Positions 30,773-40,896 of a stretch of 64,000 nt of DNA are shown piece after piece (the stretch's first letter is position 1; every line of letters starts with the position of its first letter). This DNA comes from an uncultured SAR116 cluster alpha proteobacterium (GTDB taxonomy: Bacteria; Pseudomonadota; Alphaproteobacteria; Puniceispirillales; Marisalimonadaceae), in NCBI GenBank assembly GCA_902542765.1, contig CACBVW010000002.1, forward strand, positions 31,001-95,000, given 5' to 3'. Made by a program: the position numbers and the translations under genes. The notes beneath the pieces were generated by a model, which ran no database searches, was not told where the DNA came from, and saw only the letters and a list, made by a program, of their open reading frames with translations.

Positions 30773-32374
30773 ATGGAAAAATCAGAAATTAAAAAATTTG
30801 CAGAGAAATCGAATGCTTGGCCTTTTGTTGAAGCTAGGAATTTAAGGGATAGACTGGATAAAATTGAGAGTTTTGCTCAAAGAGATAACAATAACCCTGT
30901 TCTATTTGAGACTGGATATGGACCTTCAGGGCTTCCTCATATAGGAACATTTGGTGAAGTTGCGAGGACTAACATTGTACGTAACGCATTTGAAGTTTTA
31001 ACTGATAGAAACACAAAGTTAATATGTTTTTCAGACGATATGGATGGCTTTCGTAAAATTCCAGAGAATGTCCCTAACAAAGTTTTACTTGAGAAATTTA
31101 TTGAACATCCCTTAACCAGTGTTCCTGATCCTTTTGAAAAATTTAGTAGTTTTGGTGATCATAATAATCATAAATTACAAGAATTTTTAGACCACTTTAA
31201 TTTTGAGTATGAATTTGTTTCAGCTACAGAATGCTATAAAAGCGGTAAATTTGATGAGGCACTCAAAAAGATTTTATTAAATTATGAAAAAATAAAAAAC
31301 ATAATTTTGCCTACTTTAGGCGAAGATCGTAAAAAAACTTACAGCCCGTTTCTTCCAGTCTGTCCAAAATCTGGTAAAGTTTTGCAAGTTAACATCACTT
31401 CAATCAATACTAAAAACAATACTGTAAGTTATATTGATGAAGATACTAAAGAATTAGTTACTGTCTCTATTCTTGGTGGATCCTGTAAGTTGCAGTGGAA
31501 GTGTGATTGGGCAATGCGTTGGTTTGCTCTAGGTGTAGATTATGAGATGTCAGGCAAAGACTTATCTGAAAGTGTAATTTTATCTAGCAAAATATTGAGA
31601 GTCCTTGGAAGGACGCCTCCATCAGGCTTTTCCTACGAACTTTTTCTAGATAATAATGGTGAAAAAATTTCAAAATCCAAAGGTAATGGTTTATCTATAG
31701 AGGAGTGGCTGAGATATGGTTCACCTGAATCTCTAAGTCTGTTTATGTATACAAATCCCAAAAGAGCTAAGAGACTTTTTTTTGACGTCATACCTAAAAC
31801 CACTGATGAATATTTTACACATTTGAAAAAATATTCTGAACAAGACACTCCTGGAAAAATTGATAATCCAGTATGGCATTTACATAAAGGTTCACCAAAA
31901 TCTAATGACCTTCCTGTTACATATACATTATTGTTAAATTTAGTGTCTGTATGTTATGCCAGTGATCCAGATATAGTATGGGGATATGTCAAGACCTACT
32001 CACCTAATTCAACAAGAACTAAAGAATTAGATGATTTAATTGATCTAGCTGTTAATTATTATAAAGAGAAAATAGAACCTCAAAAGAAGTATAGGCTTCC
32101 AAATGAAAAAGAGAAAAAAGGTATTACAGAATTAATAAATACTTTATCAACATTAAACAATGAAACTTCTTCTGATGATATTCAAGCTATTGTATTTGCA
32201 ATTGGGAAAAAACTTGAATATGAGAATTTACGGGAATGGTTTAAAGGTCTCTACGAGACTGTTCTAGGACAATCTGAAGGACCTAGAATGGGAAGTTTCA
32301 TAAAACTATATGGGATTGAACCAACAAAAAAATTATTAGAAAACGTTATTCTAGGTAACTTAGTTAAAGAATAG
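30773..32374 (+). CDS. lysK: Lysyl-tRNA synthetase, class I
   Basis: This 533-residue class I LysRS is the archaeal-type enzyme found in most alphaproteobacteria in place of class II LysS. The HIGH motif appears as GPSGLPHIGTFGE near residue 46 and the KMSKS motif as EKISKSKGNG near 302. SDDMDGFRKIP and the CDWAMRWFALGVDYEMSGKD stretch are typical. The family tail of helical anticodon-binding type follows. The ATG at 30773 begins five bases past an A-rich stretch. It is cotranscribed with pyrD (five-base gap). Confidence 0.95.
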   Translation: MEKSEIKKFAEKSNAWPFVEARNLRDRLDKIESFAQRDNNNPVLFETGYGPSGLPHIGTFGEVARTNIVRNAFEVLTDRNTKLICFSDDMDGFRKIPENVPNKVLLEKFIEHPLTSVPDPFEKFSSFGDHNNHKLQEFLDHFNFEYEFVSATECYKSGKFDEALKKILLNYEKIKNIILPTLGEDRKKTYSPFLPVCPKSGKVLQVNITSINTKNNTVSYIDEDTKELVTVSILGGSCKLQWKCDWAMRWFALGVDYEMSGKDLSESVILSSKILRVLGRTPPSGFSYELFLDNNGEKISKSKGNGLSIEEWLRYGSPESLSLFMYTNPKRAKRLFFDVIPKTTDEYFTHLKKYSEQDTPGKIDNPVWHLHKGSPKSNDLPVTYTLLLNLVSVCYASDPDIVWGYVKTYSPNSTRTKELDDLIDLAVNYYKEKIEPQKKYRLPNEKEKKGITELINTLSTLNNETSSDDIQAIVFAIGKKLEYENLREWFKGLYETVLGQSEGPRMGSFIKLYGIEPTKKLLENVILGNLVKE

Positions 32375-32379
32375 ACTCA

Positions 32380-33504
32380 ATGATTTGGAAATTTATTGCT
32401 TTTTTTGTAAGAAAACTTGATCCAGAAATTGCTCATAAAATAACTATCAAATTCTTGAAATTTGGTTTGCATCCAAGATTAAATAAAATTGGAATTCCAA
32501 TAAACATTGGTAATTTGATTTTTAAAAATTTTATTGGTGTTGCCGCTGGTTTTGATAAAAATGCAGAAGTAATAAACAAAATTCATTTTTTGAACTTTGG
32601 TTTCACTGAAGTTGGTACTATTACACCAATGCCTCAACACGGAAATTCAAAACCAAGAATTTTTAGGTTAGAAAAAGATAAAGCTATAATAAACCGAAAT
32701 GGTTTTAACAATTTAGGAATGTTAGAAGCTAAAAAAAAATTAAAGCATTATAGAAAAAGTTTCCCTGTAGGAAGTGATTTTCTTGTTGGAGTTAATATTG
32801 GTCCCAACAAAGATAGTGAAGATAGGTTTAACGATTATAAAGTTCTTGCTGAAAATTTATCAGAGTATGCCGACTATATTTCTATAAATGTGTCTTCACC
32901 AAACACACCAAACTTAAGAGATTTTCAAAATAAGGAGAATTTAAAAAAAGTAATAAATTTTGTTAAAGACGGCATTGCTACATCCAAAACTTTTAATAAA
33001 AAATTGCCAATTTTTTTGAAGATTGCTCCAGACATAAATCAGCAGACATTGAGCTCTATTATTGAAACAGCCCATTCACAAAAGATTTTTGGGTTGATCA
33101 TTTCTAATACGACTTTAGATAGAGACAATAATCTAAAATCAAAAAAATCTAATGAATTAGGAGGCTTGTCTGGAAAACCACTATTTAAAAAATCAACTGA
33201 TATTTTATCAAAAGCAAACAAAATAATTAAAAATAATAATTATAAATTATTTTTAATTGCAGCTGGTGGTGTCTCAGACAGTAAAACTGCATATGTAAAG
33301 ATTTTGTGTGGAGCACATTTAGTGCAATTATATTCTTCTCTAACATTTGAAGGACCTTTGGTTGCAAATAAAATAATAAGTGGCATGTTAGAATTAATGA
33401 AAAGAGATAATATAAAAAATATTTTTGATATAGTTGGTATAATTGATAATCCCAAAAAAGCTATGAATGTTGCAATTAATGGTTTTAAAAATCATAAAAA
33501 TTAG
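32380..33504 (+). CDS. pyrD: Dihydroorotate dehydrogenase (quinone), class 2
   Basis: This 374-residue class 2 DHODH is the FMN enzyme of pyrimidine synthesis and donates electrons to quinone at the membrane. The N-terminal helix (WKFIAFFVRKLDPEIAHK) and AAGFDKNAEV are visible. NRNGFNNLG, the catalytic Ser loop NVSSPNTPNLR and the FMN phosphate loop IAAGGVSD follow. Serine instead of cysteine at the base position, plus the N-terminal extension, define class 2. Confidence 0.94.
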   Translation: MIWKFIAFFVRKLDPEIAHKITIKFLKFGLHPRLNKIGIPINIGNLIFKNFIGVAAGFDKNAEVINKIHFLNFGFTEVGTITPMPQHGNSKPRIFRLEKDKAIINRNGFNNLGMLEAKKKLKHYRKSFPVGSDFLVGVNIGPNKDSEDRFNDYKVLAENLSEYADYISINVSSPNTPNLRDFQNKENLKKVINFVKDGIATSKTFNKKLPIFLKIAPDINQQTLSSIIETAHSQKIFGLIISNTTLDRDNNLKSKKSNELGGLSGKPLFKKSTDILSKANKIIKNNNYKLFLIAAGGVSDSKTAYVKILCGAHLVQLYSSLTFEGPLVANKIISGMLELMKRDNIKNIFDIVGIIDNPKKAMNVAINGFKNHKN

Positions 33505-33522
33505 ATTCCTCTACCATTTAAC

Positions 33523-33551
33523 TTGACCTTCAAGGCTTGCTATCTTATAAG
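33523..33551 (+). promoter_or_regulatory. Sigma-70-like promoter for rpmB
   Basis: TTGACC at 33523-33528 and TATAAG at 33546-33551 are spaced by 17 bases, in the pyrD-rpmB gap. They would start a short leader before the ATG at 33578. Confidence 0.5.
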
Positions 33552-33577
33552 TCACTAGATTAATTTTGAGGTATATA

Positions 33578-33868
33578 ATGTCCAGAGTTTGTGAAATTTC
33601 AGGTAAAAGTGTTATGAGTGGTAATAACGTTAGTCATGCAAAAAATAAAACCAAAAGAAAATTTTTACCTAATCTTCAAAATGTTAAGTTCTTCAGTAAG
33701 TCCTTAGAAAAATCCATTAGCATGAAAGTATCTGTAAGAGCTTTAAAGTCTGTTGAAAAAAATGGCGGTTTAGATGATTACTTATCAAAGACAAGTAATA
33801 GAGTTTTAGCACCTCAAGCTATAGCAATTAAAAAATCTATTCAAAAAAAATTTAAAAAAAGAAGTTAG
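33578..33868 (+). CDS. rpmB: 50S ribosomal protein L28
   Basis: This 96-residue L28 starts SRVCEISGKSVMSGNNVSHAKNKTKRKF, the conserved head of the family, followed by LPNLQNVKFFSKSL. The ATG at 33578 is preferred over the TTG at 33566, because TTGAGG, the ribosome binding site, overlaps that TTG. It converges on cobT. The rpmB-cobT-cobS-dnaJ-bolA neighbourhood is widespread in alphaproteobacteria. Confidence 0.95.
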   Translation: MSRVCEISGKSVMSGNNVSHAKNKTKRKFLPNLQNVKFFSKSLEKSISMKVSVRALKSVEKNGGLDDYLSKTSNRVLAPQAIAIKKSIQKKFKKRS

Positions 33869-33880
33869 CTCTTCCTAATA

Positions 33881-35704
33881 TCATTCTTCATTGAATAAAT
33901 CAGCTAGCTGTTCAGTAACAGCCCCACCCAATTGCTCAGCATCAGTAAGCGTTACTGCTTTATCATAATAACGGGTAACGTCGTGACCAATACCAATTGC
34001 AACTAATTCTACGGGTGACCTGTTTTCTATAAATGAGATTACCTGTTTCAGATGAAGTTCTAAGTAGTTACCGCTATTAGAAGAAAGAGTAGTATCGTCA
34101 ACGGGCGCACCATCGCTTATAACCATAAGGATTTTTCTATCTTCAACTCTACCTAATAGTCGTTCATGTGCCCAGATTAATGCCTCACCATCTATGTTCT
34201 CCTTTAAAATTCCCTCTCTAAGCATTAATCCAAGTGAATTTTTTGCTCTTCTCCATGGTGCGTCTGCTGGTTTATAAATTATATGCCTTAAGTCATTCAA
34301 TCTTCCAGGATAAGTTGGTTTTCCTTCATTTATCCATTGTTCCCGCGATTGACCACCCTTCCATGCTTTTGTGGTGAAACCCAAGATTTCAACTTTAACT
34401 CCACATCTTTCAAGTGTTCTAGCCATAATATCAGCGCAAATTGCTGCAATGGTTATAGGTCTCCCCCTCATTGATCCAGAATTATCTATTAGCAAAGTCA
34501 CTATCGTGTCTCTAAATTTCATATCTTTTTCCTGCTTATAAGAAAGTGGGAATAATGGTTGAGTAATTACTCTAGCTAATTTCGATGCATCTAACATTCC
34601 TTCTTCAAGATCAAAGTTCCAGGATCTATTCTGTTTGGCTTGTAATTTTCTTTGAAGTTTATTAGCCAATCTGGCTATAGCACCTTGAAGATTCTCAAGT
34701 TGTTTATCAAGTGTCCCTCTAAGTCGGCTAAGTTCGTCTTCTTCACATAACTCTGTGGCATTAACGATTTCGTCGTACTTGGTAGAAAAGACTTGATAAT
34801 TATAATTAATATTATTTTTACCTATATTGTCCCCTGATAAAGGATTAGGAACGATTTCACCCTCACTCTCTCCATCTTCATTATCAGCATCGGCATCTTG
34901 AGTTTCACCTTGTATTTCTTGATCATTGTCCTGGGCATCGCTACTACTATCTAATCCGGCATCTTCATCGTTATCACTATCATTTTCTGCAGATGAATCG
35001 TTTTCGTCATTCTCATCAGAATTGTTGTCTTCAGTATCCTCTTTTTCACCATCATTATTAGGATCTTTTTCTCCAATATCCGCGTGTAATGCTGATAACA
35101 ATTGATTTGTATATTTTGCAAAAGTTTCTTGATTAGTAGTATTTTCTTCAAGTTGGTTTAGAAGATTGCCAATTTTGTTATTAATCCAAGGTCGCCATTT
35201 CTCTAGAGAAACAGATGTATTTGGAGGGGAGTTAGAGCCAGTAATTTTTTCTCTAATTACTAAGTGCAAAGCATTTACTAACGCCTCCTTATCTTCTCCA
35301 CCAGGAACAGGTAGAATTGTTTCTTTAAATTTTTCAACAACTAAATGTTGTAAGTTTTTCTTTATACCTAGTAGATTCTTGGATCCGACAGCTTCAATTC
35401 TAGATTCTTCTGCTAACTGAAAAATTTGGGATGATAAATCTGAAGATGGTATATATTTATTATGCAAAACAGGATCATGATACTTAATCTTAAGTGCAAT
35501 TTTATCTGCCTCACCTCTTAATTTAAATAATTCTTTATTATCCAATTCTTTTGATATTATTGGTAATCTAACCTCTTTAGACGACAAATAACCTGTAGAT
35601 CCAGAAAACTTTATTTCTCTTTCTTCAATCATGTTTCCAGAAATTGCTTTTAAAGTTGAGGCAGTAGCATTTTGGAATTGAGTGTTTTCTGAATTTTTGC
35701 TCAT
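33881..35704 (-). CDS. cobT: Cobaltochelatase-like subunit CobT (VWA protein)
   Basis: This 607-residue CobT-family protein, with CobS and CobN, inserts cobalt into hydrogenobyrinate a,c-diamide. An N-terminal domain is followed by a strongly acidic Asp/Glu/Asn-rich stretch at about residues 205-290. A C-terminal VWA domain follows, with an intact MIDAS motif [13 protein letters not shown] near residue 408. The length matches CobT. No cobN is in the window. In many B12-auxotrophic alphaproteobacteria cobST persist without the pathway, so the real role here may differ. It follows cobS by seven bases. Confidence 0.88.
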   Translation of the reverse strand: MSKNSENTQFQNATASTLKAISGNMIEEREIKFSGSTGYLSSKEVRLPIISKELDNKELFKLRGEADKIALKIKYHDPVLHNKYIPSSDLSSQIFQLAEESRIEAVGSKNLLGIKKNLQHLVVEKFKETILPVPGGEDKEALVNALHLVIREKITGSNSPPNTSVSLEKWRPWINNKIGNLLNQLEENTTNQETFAKYTNQLLSALHADIGEKDPNNDGEKEDTEDNNSDENDENDSSAENDSDNDEDAGLDSSSDAQDNDQEIQGETQDADADNEDGESEGEIVPNPLSGDNIGKNNINYNYQVFSTKYDEIVNATELCEEDELSRLRGTLDKQLENLQGAIARLANKLQRKLQAKQNRSWNFDLEEGMLDASKLARVITQPLFPLSYKQEKDMKFRDTIVTLLIDNSGSMRGRPITIAAICADIMARTLERCGVKVEILGFTTKAWKGGQSREQWINEGKPTYPGRLNDLRHIIYKPADAPWRRAKNSLGLMLREGILKENIDGEALIWAHERLLGRVEDRKILMVISDGAPVDDTTLSSNSGNYLELHLKQVISFIENRSPVELVAIGIGHDVTRYYDKAVTLTDAEQLGGAVTEQLADLFNEE

Positions 35705-35711
35705 TTTAATT

Positions 35712-36722
35712 TTAAGCGTCTATACTTTTTTCAACTTCAATTAACTCTCTTCCAAAACATCTTTGATAATATTCTGACAAAATTGGTCTCTCCATTTCAT
35801 CGCATTTGTTAAAAAAAGTTAGCTTGAAAGCTAAATCAATATCTTCAATTATATTTGTGTTTTCTGCCCATGTTATAACTGTCCTAGGAGACATTACAGT
35901 AGAAAGATCACCAGAAATAAATCCATTTCTTGTTAAATTAGCTATTGAAACCATGGATTTTATAGCCTCTTTTCCATCCTTAGTATTAAAATTAGGAACT
36001 TTAGATAAAACAATCTCTTCTTCCGCTTCAGTTGGTAAATAATTTAAAGTTGAAACTATAGACCATCTATCCATTTGACCTTGATTTATCTGTTGTGTTC
36101 CATGATATAGACCTGTGGTGTCTCCGAGTCCAACTGTATTGGCTGTTGCAAACAATCTAAAATTTTGATGAGGATTTATAACTCGATTATTATCTAGTAA
36201 AGTTAGTTTTCCTGAAACCTCCAAGACCCTTTGAATAACAAACATTACGTCAGCTCTTCCAGCATCATATTCATCAAATACTATTGCAACAGGGTTCTGC
36301 AGGGCCCAAGGAAGAACACCTTCTCTAAATTCAGTTACTTGCTTTCCATTTTCTAAAACAATTGCATCTTTGCCTACCAGATCTAAACGGCTTATGTGAC
36401 TATCTAAATTAACTCTTACACATGGCCAATTTAATCTTGCAGCAACTTGTTCGATATGTGTTGATTTACCAGTGCCATGATAACCCTGGATCATAACTCT
36501 TCTATTATAGCAAAATCCAGCTAGTATTGCTTTTGTAGTAGTTTCATCAAATAAGTAAGATTCATCGATTTCAGGTACAAATTTGGTTTTTTCATTAAAT
36601 CCAAAAATTTTCATATTTGTTTTGAAACCAAAGGTTTTCTGTGGATCAATAACTAATGTTTGAGAAGATGGAAAAGTCTCAGAATTAAAGTCCATATTGT
36701 TAGTTAAACTAACTTCGTTCAT
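35712..36722 (-). CDS. cobS: Cobaltochelatase-like AAA+ ATPase CobS
   Basis: This 336-residue MoxR-like AAA+ protein is the partner of CobT. Walker A is [13 protein letters not shown] near residue 100 and Walker B is [16 protein letters not shown] near 168. Sensor 1 is [11 protein letters not shown] and an arginine-finger region lies in [14 protein letters not shown]. It probably forms hexamers that act on the VWA protein CobT. Upstream lies the DnaJ-domain gene, 25 bases away. Confidence 0.9.
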   Translation of the reverse strand: MNEVSLTNNMDFNSETFPSSQTLVIDPQKTFGFKTNMKIFGFNEKTKFVPEIDESYLFDETTTKAILAGFCYNRRVMIQGYHGTGKSTHIEQVAARLNWPCVRVNLDSHISRLDLVGKDAIVLENGKQVTEFREGVLPWALQNPVAIVFDEYDAGRADVMFVIQRVLEVSGKLTLLDNNRVINPHQNFRLFATANTVGLGDTTGLYHGTQQINQGQMDRWSIVSTLNYLPTEAEEEIVLSKVPNFNTKDGKEAIKSMVSIANLTRNGFISGDLSTVMSPRTVITWAENTNIIEDIDLAFKLTFFNKCDEMERPILSEYYQRCFGRELIEVEKSIDA

Positions 36723-36747
36723 ATTATAATCTCCAAAAATATTTATT

Positions 36748-37284
36748 TCAGTTTTTTGCTGGTTTCGTTAAAGATTCTAAAATAACTTTATAAGCATTCG
36801 TTATATCAATAAATTTATCTTTATTAATTTTTGACTGATTTTCATTTTGTACATCAGGATGCCATTTTTTTGCTAAAAATTTATATCTTGTTTTTACTTC
36901 CTTTATACTTGCCTCATGACTTAAGCCTAATACTCTTAAAGCATTATCTAACTTTTTATTTAATATTTTTTTATCTCTTATGCTTTTATTATTTTCAAAA
37001 GTATTAAAAGCTTTCTCAAAATCGTAATTAATATTTTTTGTCCCAAATTTCCAACTTGGTCGATCCCAAGTAACTGATTTTCTTATCTCAACTTCTAATT
37101 CTTGTTCGTTTAATCCGTCAAAATAATTCCAAGATTTATTAAATTCCCTAATACAATTTATACAGAAGTATAAATATTCTCTAAGTTGATCCCTTGATTT
37201 GGGTGCAGGAAACACTCCTAATTCGTTGCATTTGGGATTAGAGCAAATTCTTTCTTGTTTTTCTTTTTGATTAGTACGTAACAT
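36748..37284 (-). CDS. DnaJ-domain protein
   Basis: This 178-residue protein has its J domain at the C-terminus (about residues 110-175), with helix II TRYKFLAKKWHPDVQ and the intact HPD motif. The N-terminal region has CSNPKCNELGVFPAPKS and CINCIREF, four cysteines that could bind zinc, then a YFDGLNEQE segment. This architecture is the alphaproteobacterial DnaJ-like protein encoded beside cobS. It probably recruits DnaK to a client, possibly CobST; that is inferred from the conserved neighbourhood. Confidence 0.87.
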   Translation of the reverse strand: MLRTNQKEKQERICSNPKCNELGVFPAPKSRDQLREYLYFCINCIREFNKSWNYFDGLNEQELEVEIRKSVTWDRPSWKFGTKNINYDFEKAFNTFENNKSIRDKKILNKKLDNALRVLGLSHEASIKEVKTRYKFLAKKWHPDVQNENQSKINKDKFIDITNAYKVILESLTKPAKN

Positions 37285-37377
37285 AAATTTATTTCTTTAT
37301 TTTAATTATAGAATTATGTAGTAATCCATGCAAGGTGGGAATTATTTTTTTAAAAATTTTAATAAAAAGAGATACTA

Positions 37378-37656
37378 TTGAAAAGAAAAACTAATATTGA
37401 AAATTTAATCTTAAAAAATTATGAACCAGAATTTTATTCTGTTATGGATGTCTCTGAACAACATAGAGGCCATCAAAACTTTAAAGAAGATATAGAAAGT
37501 CATTTTGAAGTTATAATTGTTTCAGAAAAGTTTAAAAATTTAAATAGGATAGAAAGACATAGAATGGTTAATAAAAGTTTAAAAGAAGAATTTTTATCAG
37601 ATCTTCATTCAGTAATAATCAAAACTTATACAAAAGAAGAATATAAAAATACTTAA
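37378..37656 (+). CDS. BolA-family protein
   Basis: This 92-residue BolA/IbaG-like protein likely works with a monothiol glutaredoxin in Fe-S cluster handling. The family core is visible: VMDVSEQHRGHQNFKEDIESHFEV with its conserved His, then LNRIERHRMVNKSLKEEFLSDLHSVIIKTYT. The start is TTG at 37378, preceded by AAAGAG. The last four bases overlap the end of the convergent CBS-domain gene. Monothiol GrxD is not in the window. Confidence 0.85.
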   Translation: MKRKTNIENLILKNYEPEFYSVMDVSEQHRGHQNFKEDIESHFEVIIVSEKFKNLNRIERHRMVNKSLKEEFLSDLHSVIIKTYTKEEYKNT

Positions 37657-38921
37657 CTTTTATTTTTATTTATTCCGAGCTCATTCCATAATCTTAATTG
37701 AGAGATAAAATTTGATTTTTTTTGAAGTATTCTGAATCTGATGTCAAAAAATCTAAATTCTTGACCAGGTTCTGGAATTGTTTTTGACTCATATAAGACT
37801 AAACCTGCGATAGTATTTGCATTTTGATCTGGTAGTGACCAACCCAGTGAACGGTTAATATCTCTTATTGTCACTGAACCATCGACGATAAATGATCCAT
37901 CTGGCTGAGGTTTTAGGCCCTTAACATTTAAATCAGTTTCATCATCAATTTCACCCACTATCTCTTCAATAATATCTTCAAGTGTAACAATTCCTCTAAA
38001 ATCACCATATTCATCAACAACTACCGCAAAGTGTTCTCTTCTAGTCTTAAAAATTTCTAACTGGTCTAATAATAATGTTGTTTCCGGAGCAAAATATGGC
38101 TGAATCATTAATTCAGACAAATTTATGGAATTTATATTTTTAAAGTTCCTTCTTCTTAAATTTCTAAACAATTCTTTTGCATGTAAAATACCTATTATAT
38201 TATCAGGATTACCTGAATAAATTGGTATTCTAGTAAATGGACTTTCCCCTACAACCTTAAAAATTAGCTCAGGATCTTCTTTAGAATCTATCATTGTAAC
38301 TGCACCTCTGTGTGTCATTACAGCTTCTATAGTAACTTCATCCATATCAAGCATACTGGACATCATTTTTCCACGCTCTTTGCCACGACTTTCATTTCCA
38401 GCATGCAATCTGATCATTCCTCTCAGTTCTTCAGTTTTTGCTTCTTCATCATTAATTATTGGCCCAGAAACAAACTTTGCAAAACGTTCGGTAATAAATG
38501 TGGCGGGTGTTAATAAAAATATAAAAAAATTAATTATTGGAGCAACAGTTAAAGCTACTTGATCAGCATGGCTAAAAGCATAAGTTTTAGGAATAACTTC
38601 TGCAAAAATTACTAAAAAAATTGTTAATAGTATAGTTACAAAGATTAAATCAAATTCTCCAAAATAAATTATAGCAAAGCTTGTTGCATATACTGAAGCT
38701 ATAATATTTACTAAATTATTACCTATTAATATTGTACTAATCATTTTTTCTTTTTTAGCTAAGATTCTTTCAATGGTTATTGCTTTTTTATTTCCTTGAA
38801 GAGCTAACTCATGGATTCTGGCCTCTGATACGGCTGTTAAAGCAGTTTCAGAACTTGAAAAAAAACCTGATAAAATAATTAGGAAAAGTATATTACATAA
38901 AAATATGAATATGTCTGGCAT
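37653..38921 (-). CDS. CNNM/CorB-type membrane protein with CBS domains
   Basis: This 422-residue hemolysin-C/CorB-family protein has an N-terminal CNNM domain with three or four helices (residues 1-160) containing FFSSSETALTAVSEARIHEL. A CBS pair follows at about 200-325, with VMTHRGAVTMID and VVDEYGDFRGIVTLEDIIEEIVGE. A C-terminal CorC_HlyC domain, with GSFIVDGSVTIRDINRSLGW, ends the protein. Relatives act in Mg2+ or Co2+ efflux. Its ATG overlaps the aroB stop (TAATG), so translation is coupled with aroB. Confidence 0.88.
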   Translation of the reverse strand: MPDIFIFLCNILFLIILSGFFSSSETALTAVSEARIHELALQGNKKAITIERILAKKEKMISTILIGNNLVNIIASVYATSFAIIYFGEFDLIFVTILLTIFLVIFAEVIPKTYAFSHADQVALTVAPIINFFIFLLTPATFITERFAKFVSGPIINDEEAKTEELRGMIRLHAGNESRGKERGKMMSSMLDMDEVTIEAVMTHRGAVTMIDSKEDPELIFKVVGESPFTRIPIYSGNPDNIIGILHAKELFRNLRRRNFKNINSINLSELMIQPYFAPETTLLLDQLEIFKTRREHFAVVVDEYGDFRGIVTLEDIIEEIVGEIDDETDLNVKGLKPQPDGSFIVDGSVTIRDINRSLGWSLPDQNANTIAGLVLYESKTIPEPGQEFRFFDIRFRILQKKSNFISQLRLWNELGINKNKS

Positions 38922-40054
38922 TATATCTCATCATCTAAGAATTTAATTAGAATTTTTTTATCCATATTATTTTTTATAAAAGATTTTCCAATTTTTTTAT
39001 TAAGTATAAATGTGAACTGATTATTTTTATTTTTTTTATCATATTTAAATTTTCTTAACATTTTTGATGTTGTAATACTAAGGTTACTAAACTGTTGTAA
39101 AGAGGTAGGTAGATTTAACTTCTTAAAAAAATTAATTACTCTTTCTGTTTCAGTAATAGGGCAATAACCCATTTTACTTGAAAGTTTGAATGCTAAGCAA
39201 ATTCCTATTGACACCGCCTCACCGTGAATAATTGTTCCATCATATTTGCCAAATGACTCAATAGCATGACCAAAGGTATGTCCAAGATTTAAAAGAGCTC
39301 TTTTACCATTTTCCTTTTCATCATTTCTTATAATACAAGATTTTATTTCACAAGATTTCCTAATTATTTCATTTAACCTCAAATGGTCATAATTTAAAAT
39401 ATCTTTGTAATTTTTTTCTAGAGTGTTATAAAATTCAAAGTCGTAAATCAGACCATACTTGATAACTTCAACAAAGCCAGCTAAAAATTCTCTTCTAGGT
39501 AATGTCTTAAGTATATCTATGTCTGCCATTACTGCAATTGGTTGATGGAAGGAACCTATCAAGTTTTTACTTTTACTACTATTAATACCAGTCTTACCCC
39601 CTACAGAGCTATCTACTTGAGCTAATAGAGTTGTTGGTATCTGAATAAAATCTATACCTCTTAGAAGTATTGAAGCAGCAAACCCAGCTATATCACCAAT
39701 GACTCCACCGCCAAAAGCAATAATTAAACTACCTCTATCTATTTTAAATGATAACGATTCCTCTACAATATATTCTAATTGAGAAATATTTTTGGATTTG
39801 TCACCTCCTGGAATGCCAATCAAATTTAATGATGCTGTTAATTTTTTTATTATTTCAACAAATGAAATAAATTGTTCATTATTTTCGTTATTTAAAGAAA
39901 AAAAACTATCATGGATTAATATGACTTTTCGCTTTGATATAAATATTTTCAGAATTTCTTCACAATTAGATAATAAATCATTACCAATAAAAATTGGATA
40001 TGAAATATTATTAAATTTATGGTTTAGGGAAACGTTAATTATGTTAGGTTTCAT
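38921..40054 (-). CDS. aroB: 3-Dehydroquinate synthase
   Basis: This 377-residue AroB converts DAHP to 3-dehydroquinate in the shikimate pathway. The NAD site shows IAFGGGVIGDIAGFAAS, then PTTLLAQVDSSVGGKTGIN. Metal-binding residues lie in EVIKYGLIYD, NLGHTFGHAIES and HGEAVSIG. Length is normal. It overlaps aroK by four bases upstream and the CBS-domain gene by one base downstream. Confidence 0.95.
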   Translation of the reverse strand: MKPNIINVSLNHKFNNISYPIFIGNDLLSNCEEILKIFISKRKVILIHDSFFSLNNENNEQFISFVEIIKKLTASLNLIGIPGGDKSKNISQLEYIVEESLSFKIDRGSLIIAFGGGVIGDIAGFAASILLRGIDFIQIPTTLLAQVDSSVGGKTGINSSKSKNLIGSFHQPIAVMADIDILKTLPRREFLAGFVEVIKYGLIYDFEFYNTLEKNYKDILNYDHLRLNEIIRKSCEIKSCIIRNDEKENGKRALLNLGHTFGHAIESFGKYDGTIIHGEAVSIGICLAFKLSSKMGYCPITETERVINFFKKLNLPTSLQQFSNLSITTSKMLRKFKYDKKNKNNQFTFILNKKIGKSFIKNNMDKKILIKFLDDEI

Positions 40055-40617
40055 TTTATTGCAATATTACTTTGATTAGATATTAAACATATTAATTTTT
40101 CAATCACTTGATTTTGGTTAAGTTTATCAGTATCAATTTGATTGTGACAAAGAGAATAATATTTTGTTCTTACATCTAAAAGTTGCATTATTGACTCTCT
40201 AGTTCTTCCTTTTATCATAGGTCTTTTTGACCCATCTCCAACTCTTTTAACTAAAATATCTAAAGGAGTATTTAGCCAAATTACACTTGTATTACTTAAC
40301 AGTAGCTTTCTTGTTTCTTCGTTGTCAAATCCTCCACCACCAAGACTTATTATTACTTTCTCTTTGTTCTTATTAATTTTCAAAATTAAATTACAAATTG
40401 TTTCTTTTTCAATTTTTCTAAAAAAAATCTCACCATGTTTTTGAAAAAGTTCTCTAATTGTCATATTGAATTCTTTTTCAACCATATGATCTACGTCATA
40501 AAAATTGAATTTTAAAATGTTTGCTATTTGACGTCCAAGTTTAGATTTCCCTGTACCCATCATTCCAATCAAAGTAACTTTTTCATGGTAGGGTTTTATT
40601 TCTTTAAGATTTAACAT
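40051..40617 (-). CDS. aroK: Shikimate kinase
   Basis: This 188-residue shikimate kinase has Walker A GMMGTGKSKLG near residue 20 and the shikimate-binding DVDHMVEKEFN. The SLGGGGFDNEETR glycine loop and the lid region SKRPMIKGR with its conserved Arg are also present. The ATG at 40617 is taken as the start; a TTG three codons upstream is possible. aroK-aroB is the standard order and the genes are translationally coupled. Confidence 0.93.
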   Translation of the reverse strand: MLNLKEIKPYHEKVTLIGMMGTGKSKLGRQIANILKFNFYDVDHMVEKEFNMTIRELFQKHGEIFFRKIEKETICNLILKINKNKEKVIISLGGGGFDNEETRKLLLSNTSVIWLNTPLDILVKRVGDGSKRPMIKGRTRESIMQLLDVRTKYYSLCHNQIDTDKLNQNQVIEKLICLISNQSNIAIK

Positions 40618-40755
40618 ATATATCAATTACCATATAAACGTTACTCGAACATCATATTTTTAGAAACTTTTATAATAAATATGGTAAATAATATATTTTG
40701 TTATAGTCAAAAACTCGCCACATTTTACAGGTATTCAAAAATTAGAAGGATTATA

Positions 40756-40896
40756 ATGAGAAAATATAAATTTTTTTTAATTGTATCAAGTCTTATTGCG
40801 CTAGGTGGCTTTCTAGTAATAACCTACCTAGATATACCAGCTCCTGATAAATTAGAAACAAAAATTTTAGAAGTTAATGATGAAAAAATTAAATAG
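40756..40896 (+). CDS. Small single-pass membrane protein, uncharacterised
   Basis: This 46-residue protein has a basic N-terminus (MRKYK), one hydrophobic helix (FFLIVSSLIALGGFLVITYL) and a short tail with the motif DIPAPDKLETKILE. AGAAGG lies six bases before the ATG at 40756; the frame is open further upstream but has no good ribosome binding site there. It overlaps the next gene by 17 bases, so the two are coupled. I recognise the general form from alphaproteobacterial genomes but no function. Confidence 0.65.
   Translation: MRKYKFFLIVSSLIALGGFLVITYLDIPAPDKLETKILEVNDEKIK

Noticed and set aside
34830..35090. Low-complexity acidic stretch inside cobT
   Set aside because: Acidic linkers before the VWA domain are typical of CobT and do not indicate insertion or horizontal transfer.
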